This document shows positions 23,760 to 32,110 of a stretch of DNA of 64,000 nucleotides, piece by piece. The first letter of the stretch is position 1. Every line of letters starts with the position of its first letter. This DNA comes from Acidobacteriota bacterium. Lineage in GTDB: Bacteria; Acidobacteriota; Terriglobia; Bryobacterales; Bryobacteraceae. The stretch lies in NCBI GenBank assembly GCA_026394055.1, contig JAPKYZ010000089.1:1-64000 (forward strand), written 5' to 3'. Both the position numbers and the translations under genes were made by a program. The notes below the pieces were generated by a model that did not search any database, was not told where the DNA came from, and saw only the letters and a program-made list of their open reading frames with translations.

Positions 23760-25000
23760 AGCTGGCGGTGGCGGGTGTCAACCATCGAACGGCTCCGGTT
23801 GAGATACGGGAGCGGCTGGCTATTTCCGGCGACGCCTTACCTTCGGAACTCGCCCGCTTGCGTGAACAAACGGGCATGGGCGAGGGCTTGATCCTGTCCA
23901 CCTGCAATCGCGTCGAAGTCGCTGTGACGCTCGAAGATTCGGCCGACGCCGCCGCCTGTCTGGCGCGCTTCTTGCCACCCGGCGAAGAGATGCGCGGCCA
24001 CTTGTTTCTTCATGAAGGCCGTGAAGCGATCCGCCACCTGTTCCGCGTCGCCTCCAGCCTGGACTCGATGATCCTGGGCGAGCCGCAAATCCTGGGCCAG
24101 TTGAAGCAGGCCTATCAGGCAGCCAAAGAATACGGCAGCGTGAATGGCTTGCTGGACACGGTGCTCACCTCCGCCTTTAGTGTGGCCAAGCGGGTCCGCA
24201 ATGAGACGGAGATTGGCGAGAACGCCGTTTCGGTGAGCTACGCCGCGGTGGAACTGGCGCGGGAGATCTTCGGGTCCTTGGCGGACTCGAAAGTGCTGTT
24301 GATCGGTGCCGGCAAGATGAGTGAGCTGTCCGCGCGCCACCTGCACCGCAATGGCGCCAAGCACATCTACGTCACCAACCGCACCTACCAGCGGGCCGTG
24401 GATGTGGCGCAACTGTTCGGCGGCTGGATCATTGACTATTCGACGTTCAAGCAGTCCTTGCCCCACGCCGACATCATCATTGCTTCGAGCGGCGCCACCG
24501 ACTACATCCTCACAAAAGAAGATGTACGCCTCGCCATTCAAGCCCGCCGCAACAAGCCGATTTTCTTGATCGATATCGCCGTACCCCGCAACATCGACCC
24601 GGAAGTAAACAAGCTGGACAACGCCTTCCTCTACGACATCGACGACCTGCAAGCGGTGGTACAGCGCAACCTGAAGGAGCGCGCCGGGGCCGCGGCGAAG
24701 GCCGAACGGATCGTCGATGAAGAAGTGTTGCGCCTGGAAGAACGGTTGAAGGTGCGTGAGGCGGGCCCCGCGATTGTCAGTCTGCAAGCCGCGCTCGAGC
24801 GCGTTCGCGCTGCCGAAGTAGAACGGTTCCGCAGCAAGCTAGGCCCGCTGCGTCCCGATCAGGAAGAGGCGCTGGAAGCGCTAACGCGCGGCATCATCAA
24901 CAAGATTGCGCACGGCCCCATTGCCGAAATCAGGCGGCAGGTGGCGGCGCCGGAGACATTGCCTGTGATCGATTCCATCAAGAGAGTGTTCAAGCTGTGA
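23756..25000 (+). CDS. hemA: Glutamyl-tRNA reductase
   Basis: 414 residues from the ATG at 23756, within the normal size range. Reduces Glu-tRNA to glutamate-1-semialdehyde, the first step of C5 tetrapyrrole synthesis. Substrate-domain motif GVNHRTAPVEIRERL, catalytic cysteine in LILSTCNRVEV, DSMILGEPQILGQLKQAY, NADPH-binding LLIGAGKMSELSARHL and LIDIAVPRNIDPEV, followed by the C-terminal dimerisation helices. ATGA overlap with the preceding gene and GTGA overlap with hemC. Confidence 0.96.
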   Translation: MKLAVAGVNHRTAPVEIRERLAISGDALPSELARLREQTGMGEGLILSTCNRVEVAVTLEDSADAAACLARFLPPGEEMRGHLFLHEGREAIRHLFRVASSLDSMILGEPQILGQLKQAYQAAKEYGSVNGLLDTVLTSAFSVAKRVRNETEIGENAVSVSYAAVELAREIFGSLADSKVLLIGAGKMSELSARHLHRNGAKHIYVTNRTYQRAVDVAQLFGGWIIDYSTFKQSLPHADIIIASSGATDYILTKEDVRLAIQARRNKPIFLIDIAVPRNIDPEVNKLDNAFLYDIDDLQAVVQRNLKERAGAAAKAERIVDEEVLRLEERLKVREAGPAIVSLQAALERVRAAEVERFRSKLGPLRPDQEEALEALTRGIINKIAHGPIAEIRRQVAAPETLPVIDSIKRVFKL

Positions 25001-25836
25001 GCGAGTTGGTGATTGGTTCCCGTGGTTCGAAGCTGGCCCTATGGCAGGCGGAGCACATCCAAAGCCTGATGGCGGCGCAAGGGCTTCACGCCCGCATCGA
25101 GATCATCCACACTACCGGCGACAAGATCACCGACGTGCCGCTGGCTCAACTGGGCGCGCAGACGTCCACCAAGGGCCTGTTCACCAAAGAACTGGAAGAA
25201 GCTTTGCTCGACGGCCGCATCGACCTGGCGGTTCATTCGATGAAAGACATGCCGACGGAGCTGCCGCCGGGTCTCGAGATCACGGCGATTCCAGAGCGCG
25301 AGGATGCGCGCGATGCGTTGATTGGCCGCACACTGGCCGATCTGCCGCAAGGCGCCCGTGTGGGCACCAGCGCTCTGCGGCGGCACGCGCAGCTGAAGGC
25401 CGCCCGGCCGGATCTGGTTATCGAATCGATCCGCGGCAACGTCGACACGCGGTTGCGCAAGCTGGACGAAGGGCAGTTTGACGTGATTCTGCTGGCGGTG
25501 GCCGGCTTAAAGCGCCTGGGCTGGGCGCATCGCATCACTGACTATGTGCCAGTTGAACTGATGTGCCCGGCCGTCGGCCAAGGAGCTTTGGCGGTGGAAA
25601 CTCGCGCCGGAGACACCCGCTTCACCTTCCTCGATCACCAGCCCACACGCATCTCAGTCGAGATGGAGCGGGCCTTCCTGCGGGCGATGGGTGGAGGCTG
25701 CCAAGTCCCGATGGGCTGCCATGTCTCAGACGGCGTGCTACGCTGCGCCGTGGCCGAGCCCGACGGCTCGCGGCTGCGGAAGTTCTTGGGCGAAGGGCCA
25801 GATGTAGTGGCCCGGGCGCTAGAGGCTGTGCGGTGA
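24997..25836 (+). CDS. hemC: Hydroxymethylbilane synthase (porphobilinogen deaminase)
   Basis: 279 residues from GTG. Joins four porphobilinogens. IGSRGSKLALWQAEHIQ, HSMKDMPTELPPG, GTSALRRHAQL, IRGNVDTRLRKLD and the cofactor cysteine in GGGCQVPMGCHV are all present. It is about 30 residues shorter than the common 310, and the shortening falls in the C-terminal domain after the cofactor cysteine. The active site is complete, so a working enzyme is likely. 4-bp overlaps on both sides. Confidence 0.95.
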   Translation: MSELVIGSRGSKLALWQAEHIQSLMAAQGLHARIEIIHTTGDKITDVPLAQLGAQTSTKGLFTKELEEALLDGRIDLAVHSMKDMPTELPPGLEITAIPEREDARDALIGRTLADLPQGARVGTSALRRHAQLKAARPDLVIESIRGNVDTRLRKLDEGQFDVILLAVAGLKRLGWAHRITDYVPVELMCPAVGQGALAVETRAGDTRFTFLDHQPTRISVEMERAFLRAMGGGCQVPMGCHVSDGVLRCAVAEPDGSRLRKFLGEGPDVVARALEAVR

Positions 25837-27125
25837 CACCGGTCCTGTTCACCGGAGCCGGTCCGGGGGATCCAGAACTACTTACCCTCAAGGCGCGGCA
25901 CGCGATTGAACAAGCGCAAGCAGTGTTCCACGATGAGCTGGTGCCGGAAGCGATCTGGGGCCTCTCGCCGCACTCGACGCTCTACCACAGCCCCGCACAG
26001 TTAATCGCCGCCGCCCAGGCCGGCCTCCGCGTAGTGCGCCTGCAAGTGGGGGACCCGACAATCTACGGCCGTTTGGTGGAGCAAATGGAAGCGCTCGACC
26101 AAGCGGGCGTTCCGTACGAGATCATCCCCGGTGTCACCGCAGCAACGGCCGCTGCCGCAGCAGCCAAGATCTCCCTCACGCACAAGACGTTAGGCCGCAC
26201 GGTGGCGCTGGTGACCGCTCACGACCCAGCGATTCCAGTGCCCGATGCCGACACGGTGGTCTTCTACATGGGCCGCCCCACGCGTCCCGGTCCGGCACTC
26301 GCCGTCGAGAACGCCTCTCGCCCACAGCAGCAGATCTACCGGGACGATCTAACTGCCGCGCAGGCTCCTTCCATCGTCATCTCGGGCGCGGTGGCCAATC
26401 TCCAATCGCTGCCGCTCTATGGCCAGCGCATCGTCGTCACGCGAGCCGAATCGAGCCGAATGAACGTCCGCTTGCGGGCGTTGGGCGCCGATGTCATCGA
26501 GTTTCCCGTGATCGAAATCGTGCCCCCGGCTGACCCCGCGCCGCTGATCGAAGCCGCCGCGTCGCTCGATCAATACGACTGGCTGATCTTCACCTCCGTC
26601 AATGGCGTGACCGCCCTGTTTGATCATGTGGACGACCTGCGCGGCCTCCGCGCCCGCATCTGCACCATCGGGCCCGCGACCAAGGCCGCAGTCGAGAAGT
26701 TGAAACTAAAAGTCGACGTCGTGCCGCGCGACTATGTCGGCGAAGGCTTGGTGGCCGCGCTGCCGGCCGGCCTCGCCGGACAACGCTTCTTGATCCCCCG
26801 GGCCACGGTGGCTCGTGACGTCGTGCCGGACGCGCTACGGGAGCGTGGCGCGCTGGTTGACGTCGTGAATGCCTACCGCACCATCGTTCCCCAACCCACC
26901 GCTGCCCTGCCCGCCGAATACGACTGGGTGACCTTCACCAGCAGTTCCACGGTGAAGAACTTTCTCGCCCTCGCCGGGCCGCCCACCGGACGCATCGCCT
27001 CCATCGGACCCATCACCACGGCCACCCTTCGCCAGCATGGCCTGGAACCCAACATCGAAGCTTTGGAGTACACCACTGATGGAATCGTGGCCGCCCTCGA
27101 ACGAGCCATTCGAACTGCCGATTGA
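25833..27125 (+). CDS. Tetrapyrrole methyltransferase - uroporphyrinogen-III synthase fusion
   Basis: 430 residues from GTG. Residues about 1-195 form a tetrapyrrole (corrin/porphyrin) methylase: LFTGAGPGDPELLTLKA, VVRLQVGDPTIYGRLVEQME and YEIIPGVTAATAAAA. Residues about 200-430 are a HemD domain: QRIVVTRAESSRMN, DWLIFTSVNGVTALFDH, DYVGEGLVAALP, DWVTFTSSSTVKNFLA and IASIGPITTATLRQHGLEP. CobA-HemD fusions are known. Here the methylase half is about 50 residues short, and its middle resembles CobM/CbiF more than SUMT. The HemD half closes the ring after HemC. Confidence 0.9.
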   Translation: MTPVLFTGAGPGDPELLTLKARHAIEQAQAVFHDELVPEAIWGLSPHSTLYHSPAQLIAAAQAGLRVVRLQVGDPTIYGRLVEQMEALDQAGVPYEIIPGVTAATAAAAAAKISLTHKTLGRTVALVTAHDPAIPVPDADTVVFYMGRPTRPGPALAVENASRPQQQIYRDDLTAAQAPSIVISGAVANLQSLPLYGQRIVVTRAESSRMNVRLRALGADVIEFPVIEIVPPADPAPLIEAAASLDQYDWLIFTSVNGVTALFDHVDDLRGLRARICTIGPATKAAVEKLKLKVDVVPRDYVGEGLVAALPAGLAGQRFLIPRATVARDVVPDALRERGALVDVVNAYRTIVPQPTAALPAEYDWVTFTSSSTVKNFLALAGPPTGRIASIGPITTATLRQHGLEPNIEALEYTTDGIVAALERAIRTAD

Positions 27126-27375
27126 AGACGTCTTCGACCTGCACACCATTGCCCCGCGCGACGTCAACGAGGCCGTGGAGGCATACCTCGAAGCCGCGCA
27201 CGACGCGGGTCTTTCTGCCCTCCGCATCATCCATGGCCGCGGCATTGGCGTTCAACGGGAAGCAGTACGCAAGATCCTGGCCCGCACGCCGTTCGTGGCG
27301 GACTTTGGCGATGCTCCCGCCGACGCCGGAGGCTGGGGTGCGACACTGGTGACGCTGAAGCCTTCAGTCCCATGA
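27079..27375 (+). CDS. Smr domain protein
   Basis: 98 residues from the ATG at 27079, overlapping the upstream fusion gene by 47 bp. Small MutS-related domain: FDLHTIAPRDVNEAVEAYLE (the DLHG-like motif reads DLHT) and LRIIHGRGIGVQREAVRKIL (the HGxG motif). Stand-alone Smr proteins have nuclease or RNA-related roles. The role here is unknown; ATGA overlap with the next gene. Confidence 0.88.
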   Translation: MESWPPSNEPFELPIEDVFDLHTIAPRDVNEAVEAYLEAAHDAGLSALRIIHGRGIGVQREAVRKILARTPFVADFGDAPADAGGWGATLVTLKPSVP

Positions 27376-27830
27376 TCACCATCCGCCCCGCCACCAAAGC
27401 CGACATCCCTGCCATTGCCGCCTTTAATCAGGCGATGGCGATTGAGACCGAGAACAAGATCCTGCCGGATCACGTCATCCGGCCCGGTGTCGAGGGCCTG
27501 TTCGCCCGCCCCGAATTCGGCTTCTACATGGTGGCCGAAGTGGATGGCGCAGTGGCGGGCGGCTTGATGGTGACCTACGAATGGAGCGACTGGCGCAACG
27601 GCGTCTTCTTCTGGATCCAGAGCGTCTACGTGAAACCCGAGTTTCGCGGCCAAGGCGTCTACCCCGCGCTCTACAACGAAGTGAAACGCATGGCGCAGGA
27701 GCGCGGCGATTGCTGCGGCTTCCGGCTCTATGTCGAACAGGAGAACACCCGAGCCCAGGGCGTCTACAAAAGGCTCGGGATGGCCGAAACACACTACCTG
27801 ATGTACGAAGAAGTTACGGCTTCAAGCTAA
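27372..27830 (+). CDS. GNAT family N-acetyltransferase
   Basis: 152 residues. ITIRPATKADIPAIAAFNQA is a typical GNAT start; IQSVYVKPEFRGQGVYPALY is motif A with the acetyl-CoA loop RGQGVY; LYVEQENTRAQGVYKRLGM is motif B. Small cytoplasmic acyltransferase, acceptor unknown. Last gene of the long plus-strand run; its 3' end overlaps the convergent oxidoreductase gene by 17 bp. Confidence 0.9.
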   Translation: MITIRPATKADIPAIAAFNQAMAIETENKILPDHVIRPGVEGLFARPEFGFYMVAEVDGAVAGGLMVTYEWSDWRNGVFFWIQSVYVKPEFRGQGVYPALYNEVKRMAQERGDCCGFRLYVEQENTRAQGVYKRLGMAETHYLMYEEVTASS

Positions 27831-29238
27831 CCAGGCGCTGCGCCGCGCGCGCGTCCTTCATCAGGCCACCGTAAGCTTCCTTGTCGAAGGGCGGACATCC
27901 GGCTGGAAACTGGCCGAGCGGATGGTTCTTTTGCCGCATCAGATACGTGCAATAGGTCAGCGTTTTGCAGACCCGCAGTTCGTCGAGCTCACCCTGCTCC
28001 AGCACGTCCTTGGCAAAGTCCGGGTAAGCCAGCACACCGCGACCCAAGCCAAAGAACGTGATGGCGCCGGAAGCGACATTGTGCGCTGCGGCGTTGATCG
28101 CGTACTTCTGCAGCCACGAATAGCCGGTGCCGACCAGCGGGAAATCCGGGAACGCGCGCTGCAGTTCGGCGGAGATGCGGAAGTGGCGATCGACGCCCAG
28201 CAGCGGATGCTCCGGCTGCTCATAATTGCCTTCGTCCGGCTTCTCAAACGGCCGCCCGATATGCGGGTTGTAGTAAGGGCAGCCGATCGAGATGTTCAAC
28301 ACCTCGACGCCCCACTCCCGCACCCAGCCCACCAGCGTCTTCACCTCAGTGAGATCTTCTTCCAGCGGGTTCAGCGGATTCACGCCCCAGCCATACGGGT
28401 ACGGCGTCTCAAACGGGTACGGCTCACCATTCAGCTGCCACGGCACGCTATCAAAGGCATTCAGGCGCATGCAGAGCGTTAGGCGGGAGCCAAACTTTGC
28501 CTTCAGCTTGCCCAAAACATTCTTGATGAAGCGTGTGCGGTTTTCCAACTCCGGCCCGCGATAGCGGCTGCCCTCAAACGCCTTCGCACCCAGCATTTCG
28601 TGGATCAGGTAGCCGTGGACCGCCTTCATGTCGATGGCGGAGAACCCCGCTTCCAGACACAATCCTGCCGCGTCCACATAGGCGTCTTCCAACCGTTCGA
28701 GTTCATCGTCGGAGATCACCGGATAGTCATCCGGCGTCTTCGACTTCGCGTCGATCAGCGGGTTGTGATAGGCGATGGTCTTCTTGGGTACGGCGTAGCG
28801 CCCGGAGTGGGTCAACTGGACCGGCATCAACACGTCGTCCGTCGTGCCCCAGGCCTCTTTGTGCAAAGCCAGGATGCGCTTGTTGATGGCGGCGTAATCC
28901 GCAACGTTGTCACGCGTGATCCACAGCTGCCGAGTGTTGGCGCGGCCATCTTCGCGGACCGCTGTCGCCTCAAACCAGATCAGCTTGGCGCCACCCCGGG
29001 CGAAGCGTTCATAGCGACGGATCGTCAGTTCATCCGGACGACCATCGAGCGTTCCATCGCAGCCTTCCATCGGATGGATGGCCATCGAGTTGCCCACCAC
29101 GCGGGAGGCCAGTTGGACGGGCCGGGCTAGCAGCTCCCGGATCTTGCTCTTGTCTTCTTCGAAGCCAACGTGGCCGGTAGCGAGCGCACTAGCCGCGGTT
29201 TGAAGCTCGGCTAGCGTCTTGTAGGTGAAGTGTCTCAT
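27814..29238 (-). CDS. NADH:flavin oxidoreductase (old yellow enzyme family)
   Basis: 474 residues, FMN TIM barrel: VVGNSMAIHPMEGCDGTLDG, LIWFEATAVREDGRAN, PVQLTHSGRYAVP, LEAGFSAIDMKAVHGYLIHE, FEGSRYRGPELENRTRF and FFGLGRGVLAYPDFAKD. It is longer than the approximately 360-residue OYE core by an N-terminal 60 residues and a Cys-containing tail (TLTYCTYLMRQ, FPAGCPPFD) reminiscent of the Fe-S-bearing subgroup, although no full 4-Cys cluster is seen. Last gene of a minus-strand operon; its start lies inside the MFS gene by 50 bp, so the two are coupled. Confidence 0.86.
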   Translation of the reverse strand: MRHFTYKTLAELQTAASALATGHVGFEEDKSKIRELLARPVQLASRVVGNSMAIHPMEGCDGTLDGRPDELTIRRYERFARGGAKLIWFEATAVREDGRANTRQLWITRDNVADYAAINKRILALHKEAWGTTDDVLMPVQLTHSGRYAVPKKTIAYHNPLIDAKSKTPDDYPVISDDELERLEDAYVDAAGLCLEAGFSAIDMKAVHGYLIHEMLGAKAFEGSRYRGPELENRTRFIKNVLGKLKAKFGSRLTLCMRLNAFDSVPWQLNGEPYPFETPYPYGWGVNPLNPLEEDLTEVKTLVGWVREWGVEVLNISIGCPYYNPHIGRPFEKPDEGNYEQPEHPLLGVDRHFRISAELQRAFPDFPLVGTGYSWLQKYAINAAAHNVASGAITFFGLGRGVLAYPDFAKDVLEQGELDELRVCKTLTYCTYLMRQKNHPLGQFPAGCPPFDKEAYGGLMKDARAAQRLVSLKP

Positions 29239-30475
29239 TCGGAGTTTGGTTCTTGCGGGGCAACATCAGGATGGCCAGCGCGCCAACGGCGGCAAACACA
29301 AACACCACCTGCAATGCCGGACCATAGCTGCCGGTATTCTCCCGGAGCTTGGCAATCAAATAAGGAAACCACGTCTGGCCCAACGTATCAGCAGGCAGGA
29401 TGATCGCCATCGCCCGAGCTAGCGAATTAACGCCAAACCGGTCCGCGGCCATCAGCGGGATCAACATGTAGTCCGCACCCATGCCAAAGCCAAACAGCAG
29501 GCTGAAGATGTAGACCATCTGCTCGTTCTCGGGGCTCGACAGCATCAGCAGCGGAATCGTGGAGGCCACCAGTGCGTAGGTGGCCAGCATCACGTACTTC
29601 TTGTTAAACCGGTCCGCCATCCAGCCCATCAGCAAGCGACCGCCAGCGGACGACAACGCAATGATGAACAGCGCGTTGCCGAACAGAGCATCCAGCGTCT
29701 TCTGGTCCTTAAAGCCGCGCTCCGCGAAGACAAACTTCATGTGCTGGTTGATCGACCCAATGGAGCCAATGGAGCACAGGCTGCCCACCAGCAACAGCCA
29801 GAACGCCGGCTGCCGCAGCAGATAGCTGAACGGTTTCGGTTCCTGCGTCGCATCGGGCGGCGGCGTGGCATCGCCATCCGGGAACTGCCCCTTGTCTTTC
29901 GGCTTGTCGCGCAGGCCAAAGATGGCGATGGGCCACGCCAGGAATAGGCAGCAGGCAAAGCCCATCAAGCCGTAACGGAAATCGCCGAACGCTTCCGTCA
30001 GCGGCCGGGCGATGTACTTCGCCGAGACGGCAGCAAACGCCGCCACGCCCAAGTAAACGATCGCCATCGCCAACCCGCGGCGGCGCTTGAACCATTGCGA
30101 CACGATCACCTGGTGCGCGATCGGTCCGGAGAAGATGTAGCCGACGATGTAGAGAAACCAGAGTCCGTAGTACATCATCAGGGAGCCGTTCATCTGGCTA
30201 AAGCCGAAGAACGCCAGCGCCGTGAAGCCGGACCCGATTACAATCAGCCAGCGTGGCGAAAACTTGGGCACCACCAGCGGGCCCACCCACAGCGTCAACG
30301 TCGCCGCCAGCGGAAAGCCGAGCGTGATATTCGCGCGCGACCACCCGAACGACTTCTCGTAGTAGTCGTAAAAGAACGGGCCGCCGTAATACGGAATGCC
30401 TACAGCAATTCCGAAGGTCAAGAAGGCGAAGACGGTGATCCACCAGCCGTAAAAAGGGCGCTGCTGCATTCTCAA
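29189..30475 (-). CDS. MFS transporter, oxalate/formate or monocarboxylate type
   Basis: 428 residues and about 12 transmembrane helices. RPFYGWWITVFAFLTFGIAV at the N-terminus is characteristic of the OFA/monocarboxylate branch, and the inter-repeat motif IVSQWFKRRRGLAMAIVYLG is present, as is GRLLMGWMADRFNKKYVML. Probably takes up or exports an organic acid. Overlaps the oxidoreductase gene downstream by 50 bp and follows the SDR gene by 40 bp, suggesting transport and redox conversion of one compound. Confidence 0.88.
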   Translation of the reverse strand: MRMQQRPFYGWWITVFAFLTFGIAVGIPYYGGPFFYDYYEKSFGWSRANITLGFPLAATLTLWVGPLVVPKFSPRWLIVIGSGFTALAFFGFSQMNGSLMMYYGLWFLYIVGYIFSGPIAHQVIVSQWFKRRRGLAMAIVYLGVAAFAAVSAKYIARPLTEAFGDFRYGLMGFACCLFLAWPIAIFGLRDKPKDKGQFPDGDATPPPDATQEPKPFSYLLRQPAFWLLLVGSLCSIGSIGSINQHMKFVFAERGFKDQKTLDALFGNALFIIALSSAGGRLLMGWMADRFNKKYVMLATYALVASTIPLLMLSSPENEQMVYIFSLLFGFGMGADYMLIPLMAADRFGVNSLARAMAIILPADTLGQTWFPYLIAKLRENTGSYGPALQVVFVFAAVGALAILMLPRKNQTPNETLHLQDASRASNRG

Positions 30476-30515
30476 TAGAGTATCAGTGACGCTAGGGTTT
30501 CAGCACGAGAGAGAG

Positions 30516-31262
30516 CTAGAGCGACCGCAAATGGAACCCGCCATCGACGTTCAACACCTGGCCAGCGGAATAGTCGAGCAGCCCGCCCGCAATCGCACCC
30601 ACGGCCCGCGCCACGTCCGCCCCTTCACCCATGCGCCGCTGCGGCAACAAGCCACCGGCGATACGCTCTTCATAGGCCTTCTCGACCGCTGAGATCATGT
30701 CCGTGCGGATGATGCCGGGCCGGATCTCGAACACCAGGATGCCTTCGCCCGCCAGCCGCTGCGCGTAGACCTTCGCACTCATCGAAAGGCCGGCTTTCGA
30801 GATGCAGTAGTCGGCGCGATTCACGGAGGCCGTGTAGGCCGAGATCGACGTGATGAAGACGATGCGGCCATTGCCCTGGGCCAGCATCCACTTGGCCGCG
30901 TCGCGCGTGAGGAAGTGCGGCCCTTTGAGGTTGGTGCCGATCAGTTCATCAAAGCTTTCTTCCGTCGCTTCCAGCACGTCATGCCGTTGGCGCGGAGCCA
31001 TGCCGGCGTTGTTCACCAGCAGATCCAGGCGTCCAAACTTCTCGCGGGTGAAATTCAACAGCGCCTCGCGGTCATCGCGGGAGCCGATATCGCAGGGGAA
31101 GATCGCACTGCCGGTCTCAGCCGCCAGCGATTCAGCAGCTTCGCGATTGCCACGATAGGTGCCGACTACTTGATGGGTGCTGGAAAGTTCAATGGCGATA
31201 GCGCGGCCAATGCCGCGGCTGGCGCCGGTGACAACTGCGACAGGTTTCAACGATTTCTCCAC
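30516..31262 (-). CDS. SDR family oxidoreductase (FabG-like)
   Basis: 248 residues. Classical short-chain dehydrogenase: NAD(P) motif VVTGASRGIGRAIA (TGxxxGIG), NNAG in LDLLVNNAGMAP, catalytic Ser in IVFITSISAY, and YxxxK as ADYCISKAG. An Asp in FPCDIGSRDD sits at the cofactor-choice strand. Probably reduces a keto group or oxidises an alcohol. In an operon with a transporter and an OYE-type enzyme downstream; it overlaps the DUF697-type gene by 16 bp. Confidence 0.9.
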   Translation of the reverse strand: MEKSLKPVAVVTGASRGIGRAIAIELSSTHQVVGTYRGNREAAESLAAETGSAIFPCDIGSRDDREALLNFTREKFGRLDLLVNNAGMAPRQRHDVLEATEESFDELIGTNLKGPHFLTRDAAKWMLAQGNGRIVFITSISAYTASVNRADYCISKAGLSMSAKVYAQRLAGEGILVFEIRPGIIRTDMISAVEKAYEERIAGGLLPQRRMGEGADVARAVGAIAGGLLDYSAGQVLNVDGGFHLRSL

Positions 31263-32107
31263 TTATCGATTACGGCAGCGGCCACCTTTTGGCCCCGTTC
31301 AAAGGCTTCGCCGTAGGCACTCGTTCGCTCGGCGCGGGTGAAGCCGTAGCCGATGCGATAGAGCCGCTCGACCGAACTTCCCACCACCCACGTACCGGCA
31401 AAAGCGATCGCTGCCTTCGGGATCAAGCCACCGCCCAGCGGGATCTTGCCGGCCAGTTCACGCGCCACGGCGCGCCAGCCGAACGCACCCGCCACCAGCG
31501 ACGCGATCTCGGACTTTTGTTCGGAGTAGCCCACCGCCCGATCGCTCGCACCACCCAACAGGAACAGCATCCGGATCTGGTTCAGTGTGAGGAACGCGGT
31601 GTCGGAGGCGAACTCACCCGGCGTCCAAACCAAGCCCAGATAGGGCGCGATGTTGGGCAGTGCGGTGGCGACGGAGAACACAGCGTTCTCCACCGCAATG
31701 GTCTGGATGGTGCGGCTGACCACTTCCGGACGGAAGGCCGGGAAGCAGCGGGCCAGCGGGAGGCCCACACTTTCATCCTGGTCCAGCACTTCGCGGACCA
31801 GCTGCTCTTCGCGATCGCGCGAGTAGACAAACTCACCCGGTCCCGCCGGTACACCGTGTTCCACCAGCGTCAAATCGAACCGCTCCGGCTTCGGCGTTTC
31901 GCCTTCCAGAAAGATGCACTCCGTGATCCGCTGCCGCTTCGATTCCGAAAGTGAGGCAGGTAGTAGAAAACGGAACATCGCATCGTACGCCATCTCCGAC
32001 CGCGCACGCAGCAGAATGGCCGGACGCCGCTCGGCGGTCTGACGCACGTCGTTCGGGTTCAGTTTGGCGGCTGCCTGCCGCAATTGGCCCAGGATGTTCA
32101 CTGACAT
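31247..32107 (-). CDS. DUF697/YcjF-type protein
   Basis: 286 residues. The C-terminal half is DUF697-like: FLTLNQIRMLFLLGGASDRA, FGWRAVARELAGKIPLGGGL and AIAFAGTWVVGSSVERLYRIG, with helices able to sit in the membrane. The N-terminal 100 residues are unrecognised and contain no GTPase motifs, unlike the Era-like proteins that often carry DUF697. It lies 3 bp after the PD-(D/E)XK gene, so the two are likely made together. Function unknown. Confidence 0.75.
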   Translation of the reverse strand: MSVNILGQLRQAAAKLNPNDVRQTAERRPAILLRARSEMAYDAMFRFLLPASLSESKRQRITECIFLEGETPKPERFDLTLVEHGVPAGPGEFVYSRDREEQLVREVLDQDESVGLPLARCFPAFRPEVVSRTIQTIAVENAVFSVATALPNIAPYLGLVWTPGEFASDTAFLTLNQIRMLFLLGGASDRAVGYSEQKSEIASLVAGAFGWRAVARELAGKIPLGGGLIPKAAIAFAGTWVVGSSVERLYRIGYGFTRAERTSAYGEAFERGQKVAAAVIDKWRNR

Positions 32108-32110
32108 TCG

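Noticed and set aside
23837-24787. 316-residue frame antisense to hemA
   Set aside because: hemA motifs are complete on the other strand; no independent start signal.
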